Shown piece after piece: positions 42,179 to 52,327 of a stretch of DNA of 55,596 bases; the first letter of the stretch is position 1; each line of letters starts with the position of its first letter. The stretch is from Burkholderiaceae bacterium (GTDB taxonomy: Bacteria > Pseudomonadota > Gammaproteobacteria > Burkholderiales > Burkholderiaceae), in the NCBI GenBank assembly GCA_947449305.1, contig CANFRA010000006.1:1-55596 (forward strand), given 5' to 3'. The notes beneath the pieces were generated by a model that ran no database searches, was not told the DNA's origin, and saw only the letters and a list, made by a program, of their open reading frames with translations. Both the position numbers and the translations under genes were made by a program.

Positions 42179-42955
42179 TTAGATTTTGACGAAGCGGCGC
42201 ACAATCCAAAAGTAGATTGGATAAGGTAGGATTCTGAGAAATTTCAAAAATCTCGAGAATCTCTTGGGGAAATGAATGTCAAACTCCCCATTTTCAATCC
42301 CACTTAAAATTTCAGCGGCAGCTTCTTGCGCACTGATTAGGGCGGGCATTTCAAAATCATTTTGAGCAGTTGCTTCGGTAGCTACAAAGCCTGGAGAAAT
42401 CATGTGGACACTGACCCCCAGAGGGAGCAGGTCATAGTAGAGGGTCTCGCAGAAATTGATAATGGCTGCCTTGCTTGGCCCATATGCCAAGGCCTTAGGA
42501 AGCCCACTGTAGCCTGCAACACTACTCACAATTGCAATATGACCGGCATGTGCCTTGAGCATCTCAGGAAGTACGAGCGCAACAGCTCTCATTGGGCCTA
42601 AAAGGTTTGCATCGATAGTTTGTTCTGCGGTATCTATGTCAAAGTTGTCTGCACGTAGTGGGACATAAACGCCAGACACAAACAGTAATAAATCAATCCC
42701 GCCCCACGTCCTTAGAATTGATTGATAGCTATTCTTCAGTTGACCATCATCAGTCACATCTAATGGCAACACAAGTGATTGCTCTGTGTTGCCAAGTGCT
42801 GCTAAGGTGTTTAAGCGTTCAACTCTTCGGCTAGAGAGGGCTACTTTTGCTCCAGCTTTGATCAGCGCTTGAGCACAAGCTTCACCAATTCCACTGGATG
42901 CACCAATGAGCCAGATACGTTTCCCGGAAAAATTTGGAATGCCTTTTTGCTTCAT
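42179..42955 (-). CDS. SDR-family oxidoreductase
   Basis: WLIGASSGIGEACAQALIKAGAKVALSSRR; YGPSK catalytic motif. Confidence 0.9.
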   Translation of the reverse strand: MKQKGIPNFSGKRIWLIGASSGIGEACAQALIKAGAKVALSSRRVERLNTLAALGNTEQSLVLPLDVTDDGQLKNSYQSILRTWGGIDLLLFVSGVYVPLRADNFDIDTAEQTIDANLLGPMRAVALVLPEMLKAHAGHIAIVSSVAGYSGLPKALAYGPSKAAIINFCETLYYDLLPLGVSVHMISPGFVATEATAQNDFEMPALISAQEAAAEILSGIENGEFDIHFPKRFSRFLKFLRILPYPIYFWIVRRFVKI

Positions 42956-44244
42956 GCGCTCAGAGCATCCGATGATGTATTAACGGATTGATGACTCAGG
43001 GTAAATTGCACGACATCAATGTTGCGCTCTGCAAATCCAGCGGCGCAATACATGAGATAGAAATTCCAGAGTCGGATGAAGGCTTCATCGAAACCTAAAT
43101 CATGAACTTCATGAAGCTTTTGATTGAAATTGTCTCTCCAAAGGCAAAGTGTTTTAGCGTAGTCAGCCCCAAAAGCAAATTCACCTTCAATCTGTAGTCC
43201 AGCCTTAGCAGCGCTTTCCTTAAAGCTAGTCCGTGAAGGTAGCATTCCTCCAGGGAAGACATACTGTTGAATAAAATCAGTGTTGTGGCGATAACGCTCA
43301 AAGAGCTCTTCAGCGATCACAATGGTTTGAATACAAGCTTTGCCGCCAGCCTTGAGGCATTTAGCAATCGTTTGAAAATACTCTGGCCAATGCTTTTCAC
43401 CAACCGCTTCAAACATTTCCACGGAGGCAATGCCCTCAAATTGTTCTTGGCAATCCCGATAGTCTTGTAGGCGTACTTCAAAAGACTGAGTTTGTCCGGC
43501 TTGTGATTGAATCTTTTGTAGCCTATCTTCAGCAAATATCTTTTGCTCTGTTGAAAGCGTGAGCCCGGTAATTGCAATATTGCTACGGAGAGCTTCTTCC
43601 ATAACGCCACCCCAACCGCAACCAATTTCAAGTACATGATCACCAGGCTTAGTATCAAGCGATTGGAGAATGCGTCTAATTTTGGCGCGTTGTGCATCAG
43701 CAAGAGATTGTTTTTCACCCTCTGAGAACCAGGCGCTGGAGTAACTCATGGTGGGGTCTAGCCACAAAGTGTAAAAAGCATTACCTAAGTCATAGTGGGC
43801 ATGAATATTCTTACGACTACCATTTTTACTGTTGTCGCGTAACCAATGTCTGATGCGGTAAAGAACGGAGCCATACCAGCTTCCATAAATTACTTTTTCT
43901 AGAATCGTACGGTTTCGAATCGCAAGCTCAAGAATGGCTTTTAAGTCTGGAGTGTCCCATTCTCCGCGGATGTAGCTTTCAGCAAAGCCAATATCTCCAT
44001 GAGACAGCACTTGCTTAAATACAGACCAATCCAAAACTTGAATCTCGGCATGCAATGGGTCTAATTTATTCCCAAACTCTCTGATATTGCCATCAGGCAA
44101 GGTCATTTTGAGGTGGCCGCTGCTAAGTTGGGATAAGAGGCTTAATAGCGTTTCTGTACCTAGGCGAGATTTACGCGCTTGGGTACGACTTTGTGGCCTT
44201 GCAAAATTAAGGCGCGAGAGTAAGGATTGTCCTGGACGATTCAT
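42952..44244 (-). CDS. cfa: cyclopropane-fatty-acyl-phospholipid synthase family methyltransferase
   Basis: HAHYDLGNAFYTLWLDPTMSYSSAWF; VLEIGCGWGG; ASVEMFEAVGEKHWPEYF. Confidence 0.93.
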   Translation of the reverse strand: MNRPGQSLLSRLNFARPQSRTQARKSRLGTETLLSLLSQLSSGHLKMTLPDGNIREFGNKLDPLHAEIQVLDWSVFKQVLSHGDIGFAESYIRGEWDTPDLKAILELAIRNRTILEKVIYGSWYGSVLYRIRHWLRDNSKNGSRKNIHAHYDLGNAFYTLWLDPTMSYSSAWFSEGEKQSLADAQRAKIRRILQSLDTKPGDHVLEIGCGWGGVMEEALRSNIAITGLTLSTEQKIFAEDRLQKIQSQAGQTQSFEVRLQDYRDCQEQFEGIASVEMFEAVGEKHWPEYFQTIAKCLKAGGKACIQTIVIAEELFERYRHNTDFIQQYVFPGGMLPSRTSFKESAAKAGLQIEGEFAFGADYAKTLCLWRDNFNQKLHEVHDLGFDEAFIRLWNFYLMYCAAGFAERNIDVVQFTLSHQSVNTSSDALSA

Positions 44245-45026
44245 TTGCTAACTTCAAATTCAGGTGGATTAGGCTTTGAGTGAAAGGGTACACCTTTTAC
44301 CCATAATTTCAATGCTTGCCAATGAATTCGGAAGATTACTCCAAGGCTCATGAGTGGGTAGCGCAAAAACGCCAGCCAAAGCATGGACTGACTCAAGGGG
44401 CGGCTAGTGCCGCTAATGCTGGTATTAATCAGCGGTAAGCCATCCTCGTGGAGTTCAATTCGATAAACGGAGTTATTTCCGCTATTGCTATCTTGGGGGA
44501 ATAGGAAGCGAAAATGGTAGTTCCCACGCACTTCACAAAATGGCGAAACATAGAAAACTTTTTGGCTACTGAGGGTTTCACCAGAGCGCAACACCTCACC
44601 AGAATTTTTATGTAATAGGTAGCAGTGCCGCTCGCCAAAGGTATTGTTCACTTCTGCCAATACAGCTTGTACTTGGCCGTTTGCACGTGTGCATACCCAA
44701 AAACTAACTGGATTAAACACATATCCCAAAACTCGGGGAAATGTTTGCAACCAAATTTCTCCATCAATATTTTGGATTTGGTTTTCTTGCAGAATATTTT
44801 CAATCCACTGCAGACTATCTGTTTCTCCTAAACCATGGTCTTTATCAAAGAATGAAAATAATCCTAAGCGATTGTCATTAAGCCCATATTGACTTAGGAG
44901 GTCAGGTTTGTGCTTTCTAGCTCGCATTGGAATCGACAATGTGAAAACACCGTAGCCAAAGGAATTCTTAGCAGGCCTGAGCCGCCGATGTTTTACAACA
45001 CCAAAGTTAATCTTTGGCTGACTCAT
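44241..45026 (-). CDS. DUF1365 domain-containing protein
   Basis: VKHRRLRPAKNSFGYGVF..., LGYVFNPVSFWVCTRANGQVQAVLAEVNNTFGERHCYLL. Confidence 0.9.
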   Translation of the reverse strand: MSQPKINFGVVKHRRLRPAKNSFGYGVFTLSIPMRARKHKPDLLSQYGLNDNRLGLFSFFDKDHGLGETDSLQWIENILQENQIQNIDGEIWLQTFPRVLGYVFNPVSFWVCTRANGQVQAVLAEVNNTFGERHCYLLHKNSGEVLRSGETLSSQKVFYVSPFCEVRGNYHFRFLFPQDSNSGNNSVYRIELHEDGLPLINTSISGTSRPLSQSMLWLAFLRYPLMSLGVIFRIHWQALKLWVKGVPFHSKPNPPEFEVSK

Positions 45027-46415
45027 TTATTGGGCATCTTGCTTGGGATGAGCAAGCTGAGGCAAATGAATACCCTCTATTAGAGCTTCTGCGACTAACT
45101 CGCCTGACCGTAAACCATCTTCATGAAAGCCAAATCCAGTCCAAGCTCCGCAATACCAGATCGATGATGTGCCTTGAATGAGTGGCAATTCTTTCTGAGC
45201 TTGAATAGCGCTCATATCAAATACGGGATGCGAGTAATGAATTTCTTGATGCACTAGTTTTGGGTCTGGCTCAGTTGCAGGATTAAGGCTGACAATAATT
45301 GGGGTGTCTTTTAGCTGCGCAGGTAAGGGCTGTAGACGATTAATGAGGTAGTTCACGCTCACATGCTGTTTTGATGTGATATTCATACCAGATTTTGCGG
45401 TGTAATTCCAAGCAGCCCAACAACGCTTTGTCTCGGGTAGAAAGTGTTCGTCTGTATGAAGAATGGCACGATTTTTTTGGTAAGGAATTGCCGCCAAAAT
45501 ATTTTTAGCCTGCTGTTCGATGCCATGAACTATGTCAAGCGTTTGATCGCTATGGCAGGCCATCACAACTTCATCAAAAAATCCAGATCCAGATTGACTG
45601 ACTACTTCAATTTGAGATGCGCTATCTTGCTTTGCATTGACACGCACAACAGCTTCGCGAACAATCTTGACTTTGGAGGCCTCTAGAGCGGCAACAATCC
45701 GCTTTACATACTCTCGAGAGCCGCCTTGAATCGTCAACCACTGGGGGCGGTTCTGAATTTGCAGCAGGCCATGGTTATGACAGAAGCGCACCATCGTTTG
45801 AATTGGAAACTCGAGCATCTGTCCAACAGAGCATGACCAGATTGCGCCAATCATTGGTAGAAAATAATTTTCTCTAAAGCTTTGGCTAAATCGATTGCGA
45901 TCTAAAAAATTGGCAATGGATTCATCTGGCTCTTTATAAAGATGGCCTGCCTCAATTTGCTGATGAGCTAGCTTGGAGGCTAGGCGATTAAAGCGCAAGA
46001 TGTCATAAGCCATTCTCCAGAATGAAAGGGATAAAAGATTCGATCGTTGTCCAAAGAAAGAGTTAAGGTCATTGCCCGCCCATTCAATATTTTGATGGGC
46101 ATGTTTTTTATCAGATGTATCAATTGATACAGAAAAAGACATTTCAGAAGGCGCTACTGGCGCCCCAATTTCTTCAAAGAGGCGAACCAAACGTGGATAG
46201 GTTTTACGATTGAATACTAAGAAACCAGTATCAACGCCATGAATGATTTCTTTGCCATCAATATTGCACTTGAAGTCGACTGTATTGCTATGTCCCCCGA
46301 TATGATCACCAGCTTCATATAGGGTCAGATCAAACTCAGGATGCTGCCTTAGTGCATAAGCACACCCAAGGCCTGAGATGCCAGCACCAATAATGGCAAT
46401 TCTTTTTTTAATCAC
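45027..46415 (-). CDS. FAD-dependent NAD(P)/amine oxidase-like oxidoreductase
   Basis: IAIIGAGISGLGCAYAL dinucleotide-binding motif; EAGDHIGGHSNTVDF; WYCGAWTGFGFHEDGL. Confidence 0.92.
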   Translation of the reverse strand: MIKKRIAIIGAGISGLGCAYALRQHPEFDLTLYEAGDHIGGHSNTVDFKCNIDGKEIIHGVDTGFLVFNRKTYPRLVRLFEEIGAPVAPSEMSFSVSIDTSDKKHAHQNIEWAGNDLNSFFGQRSNLLSLSFWRMAYDILRFNRLASKLAHQQIEAGHLYKEPDESIANFLDRNRFSQSFRENYFLPMIGAIWSCSVGQMLEFPIQTMVRFCHNHGLLQIQNRPQWLTIQGGSREYVKRIVAALEASKVKIVREAVVRVNAKQDSASQIEVVSQSGSGFFDEVVMACHSDQTLDIVHGIEQQAKNILAAIPYQKNRAILHTDEHFLPETKRCWAAWNYTAKSGMNITSKQHVSVNYLINRLQPLPAQLKDTPIIVSLNPATEPDPKLVHQEIHYSHPVFDMSAIQAQKELPLIQGTSSIWYCGAWTGFGFHEDGLRSGELVAEALIEGIHLPQLAHPKQDAQ

Positions 46416-46993
46416 GGAGATTTTTCGCCTAAGAGTTTTTCAATCTCAGCAGTGATGCTGCTACTTGTCGGCTTGGTCATGCTGCCATAAGAATCAACCA
46501 CATTGCCATTTCGATCAATTAAATATTTATAGAAATTCCATTTTGGCGTTGTACCGGTTTTAGCAATTAACATTTTGAAGAGGGGGTTTGGATTGCTTCC
46601 TGAAACGGAGCTTTTTGAAAACATCGGAAATTTCACGTCGTAAGTATTTTTACAAAAGTCCGCAATCTCTTTATTGCTCCCCGGCTCTTGCTGACCAAAG
46701 TCATTAGAAGGAAAGCCTAAAACGACGAGGCCCCGATCTTTGTATTTGGCGTATACCTTTTCTAGACCTTCATATTGGCTTGTAAATCCGCAAAAGCTAG
46801 CGGTATTGACAACTAAAATCACCTTCCCCTGGTATTGGCAAAGATTTTGAGGTGCCTCATCCTGAAGGCGTGGGAAGGTCTGAGATAGGAGGGGGCTGCA
46901 GCTAGGAGCCGCATTGACAGTCTGGGCGCCCAATAAAAAGGCAAGTAGGGTAAAAACCCAGGTAAAAATTAGGCGAATTGTCTCGTGGGGCAT
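46412..46993 (-). CDS. glutathione peroxidase family protein (exported)
   Basis: NTASFCGFTSQYEGLE, LGFPSNDFGQQEPGS, WNFYKYLID; signal peptide. Confidence 0.93.
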   Translation of the reverse strand: MPHETIRLIFTWVFTLLAFLLGAQTVNAAPSCSPLLSQTFPRLQDEAPQNLCQYQGKVILVVNTASFCGFTSQYEGLEKVYAKYKDRGLVVLGFPSNDFGQQEPGSNKEIADFCKNTYDVKFPMFSKSSVSGSNPNPLFKMLIAKTGTTPKWNFYKYLIDRNGNVVDSYGSMTKPTSSSITAEIEKLLGEKSP

Positions 46994-47086
46994 CTAGCAA
47001 CTTCTTTTATCGGATCGGCAGTCCTCAAGTCTAAGACATTCTGGCTAATATCGCTCGAATCTAGCTAAAGCCATTAATATTGAGTC

Positions 47087-47575
47087 ATGACTTCTTTACC
47101 CCCACCTTCTTTTGAGTCTAAGGTCTGCGCTTTAGATCAGCTGACTGCTCGTATTGCAAAACTTCCCAGACCTCTAGTGTTTACCAATGGGGTATTTGAC
47201 ATTCTCCATCGTGGGCATGCGAGCTATTTAGCCCAGGCTCGCGCTTTAGGAGCTAGCTTGGTAGTGGGCGTTAACTCAGATGCTTCCGTCAAGATGCTGG
47301 GCAAGGGTGACGACAGGCCTATTAATTCTGAAGCAGATCGCGAGGCTTTATTAGCAGCTCTTGAAAGTGTGGATATGGCCGTACTCTTTACTGAGCAAAC
47401 ACCAGTCAGCTTGATTGAGAAAATCCGTCCCGATATTTACGTTAAGGGCGGTGATTACGAGATTGATACTCTGGCAGAAACGCGTTTGGTGAAGACTTGG
47501 GGTGGAAAAGCGATTGCCATTCCGTTTCTATACGAGCGCTCAACCACTAGCCTATTAGGCAAAATCCGCTCTTAA
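47087..47575 (+). CDS. rfaE2: D-glycero-beta-D-manno-heptose 1-phosphate adenylyltransferase
   Basis: VFTNGVFDILHRGHASYLAQARALG nucleotidyltransferase motif; KGGDYEIDTLAET. Confidence 0.92.
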   Translation: MTSLPPPSFESKVCALDQLTARIAKLPRPLVFTNGVFDILHRGHASYLAQARALGASLVVGVNSDASVKMLGKGDDRPINSEADREALLAALESVDMAVLFTEQTPVSLIEKIRPDIYVKGGDYEIDTLAETRLVKTWGGKAIAIPFLYERSTTSLLGKIRS

Positions 47576-48393
47576 AGATTTTGTAGTAGCCAGGCCCAAA
47601 TACCGCGCAGCACTAAGCCTTCAATAGTTTCGGTTGACTCTACTGCCAATGAAGATTGGCCTTTAGATTTACTCATCTGTGCAGCCAAAATTTTGGCATT
47701 GCCACCATCGATCCAAACTCTTTTAACAGGATGATTCATTTCTTTTGCTAATTGAATCGCATATTGAATAGCGCCGACTTGTGCGGCATCGCAACCACCA
47801 ATAATGGCGTTATTCGTAGATAAGCCAAAACCATGACTGGTTTCGTCACGAACTGCGAGTGGCAATTGAGCAGTATTGCCTTCTAGACTTTTTTGCATTA
47901 ATTCAAGTCCAGGCAATATCCATCCACCGTAGTGAACGCCATTGGAGCCAAGCAAATCAATGGTTGTGGCTGTACCAGCATTAATGATGAGTGTGTTGGT
48001 GTTAGATATGGCGCGCGCGCCAATCACGGCGGCCCAGCGGTCTGCACCAAGCATGCTTGGATCTTGGTAGAGAGTGCGTACTCCGTTGTACTGGCTATCT
48101 CCATTGAGCTGCTTCCAGGATATGTCATTCCATTGCGGAAATAGTGATTGAAGATTTGCAACAACTTCTTTACCAGCAACACAAGCAAACCCAATGACAT
48201 CAGGTTTGGGTAAGGTTTTAGCAATGTAATCTGCGAGCTCAGCTCTATGTTCAGGAGAGGCTAAAGATTTACTGCTGATCGATCCAGAGTAAGCCCAAAG
48301 TTTTTTTTGTCGATCTGATGGCTGTTGTGTTGATTCAACTGCAGCCCATTTAAGACGCGTATTACCAACATCAAATAGCAAGTAAAGACTCAT
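47572..48393 (-). CDS. coaX: type III pantothenate kinase
   Basis: LLFDVGNTRLKWA, MLGADRWAAVIGA, INAGTATTIDLL. Confidence 0.93.
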   Translation of the reverse strand: MSLYLLFDVGNTRLKWAAVESTQQPSDRQKKLWAYSGSISSKSLASPEHRAELADYIAKTLPKPDVIGFACVAGKEVVANLQSLFPQWNDISWKQLNGDSQYNGVRTLYQDPSMLGADRWAAVIGARAISNTNTLIINAGTATTIDLLGSNGVHYGGWILPGLELMQKSLEGNTAQLPLAVRDETSHGFGLSTNNAIIGGCDAAQVGAIQYAIQLAKEMNHPVKRVWIDGGNAKILAAQMSKSKGQSSLAVESTETIEGLVLRGIWAWLLQNL

Positions 48394-49190
48394 ATTTGTA
48401 CTCTTAAGGAAATATCGCCTGCATGTATGGCAATCATTTGATTGGCTTGTTGCAATAGTAATGCGCCTGCTTGATCTATGCCTTGAGCAATGCCATAGAT
48501 AGGCTTTTTACCTGCGCCGGATATACATACAGCCTGGCCTAGATAGGCATCCCATGTTTTCCATTGTTCTTGATAGATTCCAAAACCGTGCTGATCAAAT
48601 TCAGTCAGATGATGCTCTAGAGATGCAATGAGTTTTAACCAGAGGTATTCCACATCAGGCAGGGTTGATTGTGATGGAAGAAATTGATCAAGAGTAGCAA
48701 CCTTTAAGTCTGATTCACTACCTAAGCTACTTTCAATTTGGTTGGCATTACGTAAGTTCATGCCAATACCAATGATCATCCAAGTTGGATCATCTATCTT
48801 TGTCTGACCACCTTCTATTAAGATGCCGCCAAGTTTTGCGTTATTTAGCAGTAGATCATTAGGCCACTTCAAGCGCAGGCCGGTTTGATAAAGCATTGCT
48901 TCATCTAAATCATATGCTTGTGCGATCCCAGAAATCACTGCTAACCCTACTAAGAGACTAAGTCCGGTCAGTTCAGCAGGCCTTCTTTTGAATGGAAACG
49001 CTAATGAAAAGCAGAGGGAGTCTTCTGGATTGGCTAGCCAAGTGCGCCCAGCTCTGCCTTTACCAGCAGTTTGTTTGTGGGCAATGCGCGCTACTGGGTC
49101 AATGAGCTCCCCAGCGCGCCAGCGCTCTAAAAGATCATCATTGGTAGATTTAGTCTGCGCAACGCGCTCGAGGATGCAATTAGCAGTCAT
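48390..49190 (-). CDS. birA: biotin-[acetyl-CoA-carboxylase] ligase (no N-terminal HTH domain)
   Basis: QTAGKGRAGRTWLA, LKWPNDLLLNNAKLGGILIEG motifs. Confidence 0.93.
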   Translation of the reverse strand: MTANCILERVAQTKSTNDDLLERWRAGELIDPVARIAHKQTAGKGRAGRTWLANPEDSLCFSLAFPFKRRPAELTGLSLLVGLAVISGIAQAYDLDEAMLYQTGLRLKWPNDLLLNNAKLGGILIEGGQTKIDDPTWMIIGIGMNLRNANQIESSLGSESDLKVATLDQFLPSQSTLPDVEYLWLKLIASLEHHLTEFDQHGFGIYQEQWKTWDAYLGQAVCISGAGKKPIYGIAQGIDQAGALLLQQANQMIAIHAGDISLRVQI

Positions 49191-49227
49191 TTCGCCATTG
49201 TAGAAAGGTCTGACCTAGAATTGTGGG

Positions 49228-50322
49228 ATGGATCAAAAAGACCAGCGTCCCTATAAGCTTGTATGGCCTCTACAGGCCATGCCTTTGGCTAGGGCAATGA
49301 GCCTGAGCTATGCGCTACTGATTATCTATGTCAGCTTAAATCCTTTTGATTTTGATTTCCGCAACGGTATTCATGCTTGGGCCTGGGTGCAGGCGCCGCT
49401 ACCTCGGTTTATTACCCTATTTGACGTTTCCATCAATATCTTGGCATATATTCCTTTTGGGTTTTTACTGGTTTTTGCTGCTTATCCCCGTTGGCGTAAT
49501 TTTGTGGCATTAAGTATTGCCTTAGCGCTTAGCGCTCTGCTCGCATTAACTGTCGAAACACTCCAGTCTTGGCTACCAACTCGCATCCCCAGTCAGATGG
49601 ATTGGTGGGCAAATTTATTGGGGGGCTTACTAGGAGGTTTATTAGCAATTCCTCTAGGGCCACAATGGTTGTCGGGCAGCATCATTCGCCGTCGCTTTGA
49701 TCAATGGTTTGGCCTCAACTGGGCTGCATGCGCACTCTTCTTGTTATTTCCTTGGTCACAAATCTATCCCCAAAGTTCATGGTTAGGTACTGGTGTATGG
49801 GGTCATGCCATTTTTGGTTCGATTGATTGGGGAACCTTGGTCATTAATCACATAGCTCAAGAAACTGTGATTACTGCGCTCTGTTGGCTTGGTGTTGCTC
49901 TGTTGCTTTCCTCAGGCTTACGCACTAAGGCGCCACAGTGGCGAATTCTCAATGGACTACTTTGTTTAACGGTGGTGATGAAAACTTTTTTTACCGCTCT
50001 TCAGTTTGGTGGAGAGTTTAGCTTGATATGGCTAACAGCCGGAGCCCTTTGGGGAATGGTGTTGGCAAGCATTTTATTGAGGTGGGCTTTAAGTCTTAAT
50101 CAAAAAAGAAGACTTTGTTTGGCATTATTTTGTTTAGTTACTGCCACGATCGCTATTAATGTCTTGCCCGATAATCCCTATTTCATCTTGAACTTACGGC
50201 ATTGGCATCAGGGACGCTTATTGCACTTTAATGAGTTAATGCAATGGGTATCAGTGGTATGGTTACCAATTGCCTTAGTTTGGATGGTCTATAACGTAGC
50301 AGAACTAAGACCGAAACCTTGA
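49228..50322 (+). CDS. VanZ family membrane protein
   Basis: YVSLNPFDF..., FDVSINILAYIPFGFLLVF..., VETLQSWLPTRIPSQMDWWANLLGGLLGG. Confidence 0.85.
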   Translation: MDQKDQRPYKLVWPLQAMPLARAMSLSYALLIIYVSLNPFDFDFRNGIHAWAWVQAPLPRFITLFDVSINILAYIPFGFLLVFAAYPRWRNFVALSIALALSALLALTVETLQSWLPTRIPSQMDWWANLLGGLLGGLLAIPLGPQWLSGSIIRRRFDQWFGLNWAACALFLLFPWSQIYPQSSWLGTGVWGHAIFGSIDWGTLVINHIAQETVITALCWLGVALLLSSGLRTKAPQWRILNGLLCLTVVMKTFFTALQFGGEFSLIWLTAGALWGMVLASILLRWALSLNQKRRLCLALFCLVTATIAINVLPDNPYFILNLRHWHQGRLLHFNELMQWVSVVWLPIALVWMVYNVAELRPKP

Positions 50323-50338
50323 CGAATATAATTTTTCT

Positions 50339-50647
50339 ATGAGCTTTTCACACCACCTGTTTTTCTGTTTGAATCAGCGCAGCAATGGCGAAGATTGCTG
50401 CGATCGTCATAATGCATTTGCATTATTCCAGTATGCAAAAAATAGAGTTAAAGAGCTTGGGCTTGCGGGGCCAGGAAAGATTCGCGTGAACAAAGCAGGA
50501 TGCTTAGATCGTTGTGCCGATGGGCCGGTGATGGTGGTCTACCCAGAAGGTGTTTGGTATACCTTTGTGGATCAGGATGATATTGAAGAAATCATTCAAT
50601 CGCATTTAATTTCTGGCCTCCCAGTTGAGCGCTTGCAGTTGTCATAG
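50339..50647 (+). CDS. thioredoxin-like [2Fe-2S] ferredoxin domain protein
   Basis: HHLFFCLNQRSNGEDCC...KAGCLDRCADGPVMVVYPEGVWY cysteine pattern. Confidence 0.9.
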   Translation: MSFSHHLFFCLNQRSNGEDCCDRHNAFALFQYAKNRVKELGLAGPGKIRVNKAGCLDRCADGPVMVVYPEGVWYTFVDQDDIEEIIQSHLISGLPVERLQLS

Positions 50648-50665
50648 TTATTTGAAAGCTTTTCC

Positions 50666-51382
50666 ATGAATAGCCGTACAAAAGTAATTCATATTGAAGG
50701 TATTGTTGGTGCGATCGAAATGTCTATCGATCTACCAGATGAATTAAAAAGTGACCCCTCCTTTGCAGTCCGCGGCTTGGCATTGGTTGCGCATCCTCAT
50801 CCACTGATGGGCGGCACAATGGATAACAAAGTAGCGCAGACCATGGCGCGTGCTTTCAATCAACTGGGTTATGTCAGCGTGCGCCCTAATTTTCGGGGTG
50901 TAGGTGGTACTGCTGGTGTGCATGATGAAGGTGTTGGCGAGCTGGAGGATCTGTTGCATGTCACCGATTTGATGCGCACCCCTTCAAGTTGGTCAGAATT
51001 TGATGCCGCCACTAATCAAGCTTGGGTTCCAAGCGTAAACACTTTACCGCTGGCAGTTTCCGGATTCTCTTTTGGCAGCTTTGTTGGTAGTCACTTGGTC
51101 CAACGACTTGCTGATCTAGGCCGCCCTGCAGAGCGCTTGGTGATGGTGGGGAGTGCTGCAGGTAAGTGGACATTAGCTCCGGTTCCAGCAGATACTATTC
51201 TCATTCATGGAGAGCTAGATGAAACTATCCCCTTAATTAATGTTTTGGACTGGGCGCGCCCGCAAGAGCTTACTGTGCAAGTAGTTCCTGGCGCGGATCA
51301 CTTCTTTCATCGTAGATTACATTGCATTCGTAACATTATTACTGGCGCCTGGTTGGGCATGCCAGATCACCGTAAGCAATAA
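50666..51382 (+). CDS. alpha/beta hydrolase
   Basis: VAHPHPLMGGTMDNKVAQTMARAF, RPNFRGVGGTAG, SGFSFGSFVG nucleophile elbow. Confidence 0.9.
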   Translation: MNSRTKVIHIEGIVGAIEMSIDLPDELKSDPSFAVRGLALVAHPHPLMGGTMDNKVAQTMARAFNQLGYVSVRPNFRGVGGTAGVHDEGVGELEDLLHVTDLMRTPSSWSEFDAATNQAWVPSVNTLPLAVSGFSFGSFVGSHLVQRLADLGRPAERLVMVGSAAGKWTLAPVPADTILIHGELDETIPLINVLDWARPQELTVQVVPGADHFFHRRLHCIRNIITGAWLGMPDHRKQ

Positions 51383-51398
51383 GAAAAAGTAGAGATAT

Positions 51399-51665
51399 AT
51401 GGCCGAAGAAAAATCACTCATTGAATACCCTTCCCAATTTCCGATTAAGGTGATGGGCAAAGCTAATCCAGAATATCTGCCAGCAATTATTCATATTGCA
51501 AAACAATTTGATCCAACATTTGATGAGACTAAGGTTGAGCAGCGACCATCTAAGGATGGTAATTACCTTGGCATTACCTTGCCGATTACCGCTACAAGTC
51601 GTGAGCAGCTAGATGAGCTGTATAGAACTTTGTCTACGCACCCATTAGTCAGTATTGTTTTGTAA
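51399..51665 (+). CDS. DUF493 (YbeD-like) family protein
   Basis: [16 protein letters not shown]...[36 protein letters not shown]; upstream of lipB. Confidence 0.9.
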   Translation: MAEEKSLIEYPSQFPIKVMGKANPEYLPAIIHIAKQFDPTFDETKVEQRPSKDGNYLGITLPITATSREQLDELYRTLSTHPLVSIVL

Positions 51666-51673
51666 TTAATTTG

Positions 51674-52327
51674 ATGTCTGCATTAATAAAACATCTCGGC
51701 GTAGCAGATTACGCCTCTACCTATGAGGCAATGCAACGATTTACTAAAGAGCGCAATAGCGCAACACCTGATGAGATTTGGGTTTTAGAGCATCCACCCA
51801 TTTTTACTTTGGGGCTTGCGGGTGATGCTATTAACCTACATTCGCCTAGCAATCAAATTCCGCTAGTGCAAGTTGATCGTGGTGGCGAGATTACTTATCA
51901 CGGACCTGGTCAAATCGTGATCTATCTTTTACTTGATCTCAAGCGCCTAGGCATCTTTGTAAAAGAATTGGTCTCTCGCATTGAGCAAGCGCTCATCGAT
52001 ACCTTGTCAGATTTTGGAATTAAGGCAGAAAGACATCCAGGGGCCCCAGGTATTTATATTTCAGAACAGTCTGGGGTGCCAGTAGAGTGGGTTGGAGCGA
52101 AGGTGGCTGCCTTGGGCCTTAAGATCTCTAAAAGCTGCTCCTATCATGGCCTAGCGCTAAATGTGGCAACCGATCTTGAGGCTTTTGGACGTATCTACCC
52201 TTGCGGCTATGAGGGCTTAAAGACAGTTGACATGCAAACCCTTGGGATCAGGGACAATGGAGACACTATTAGCCAAAGGCTTTTAGAGCATTTACAAAAG
52301 CAACTGATGTCACATGACCACCAATAA
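51674..52327 (+). CDS. lipB: octanoyl-[ACP]:protein N-octanoyltransferase
   Basis: [44 protein letters not shown]. Confidence 0.94.
   Translation: MSALIKHLGVADYASTYEAMQRFTKERNSATPDEIWVLEHPPIFTLGLAGDAINLHSPSNQIPLVQVDRGGEITYHGPGQIVIYLLLDLKRLGIFVKELVSRIEQALIDTLSDFGIKAERHPGAPGIYISEQSGVPVEWVGAKVAALGLKISKSCSYHGLALNVATDLEAFGRIYPCGYEGLKTVDMQTLGIRDNGDTISQRLLEHLQKQLMSHDHQ

Noticed and set aside
43317-43718. 133-aa ORF in an alternate frame of cfa
   Set aside because: Out-of-frame shadow of the cfa coding sequence; composition not protein-like and no family motif.
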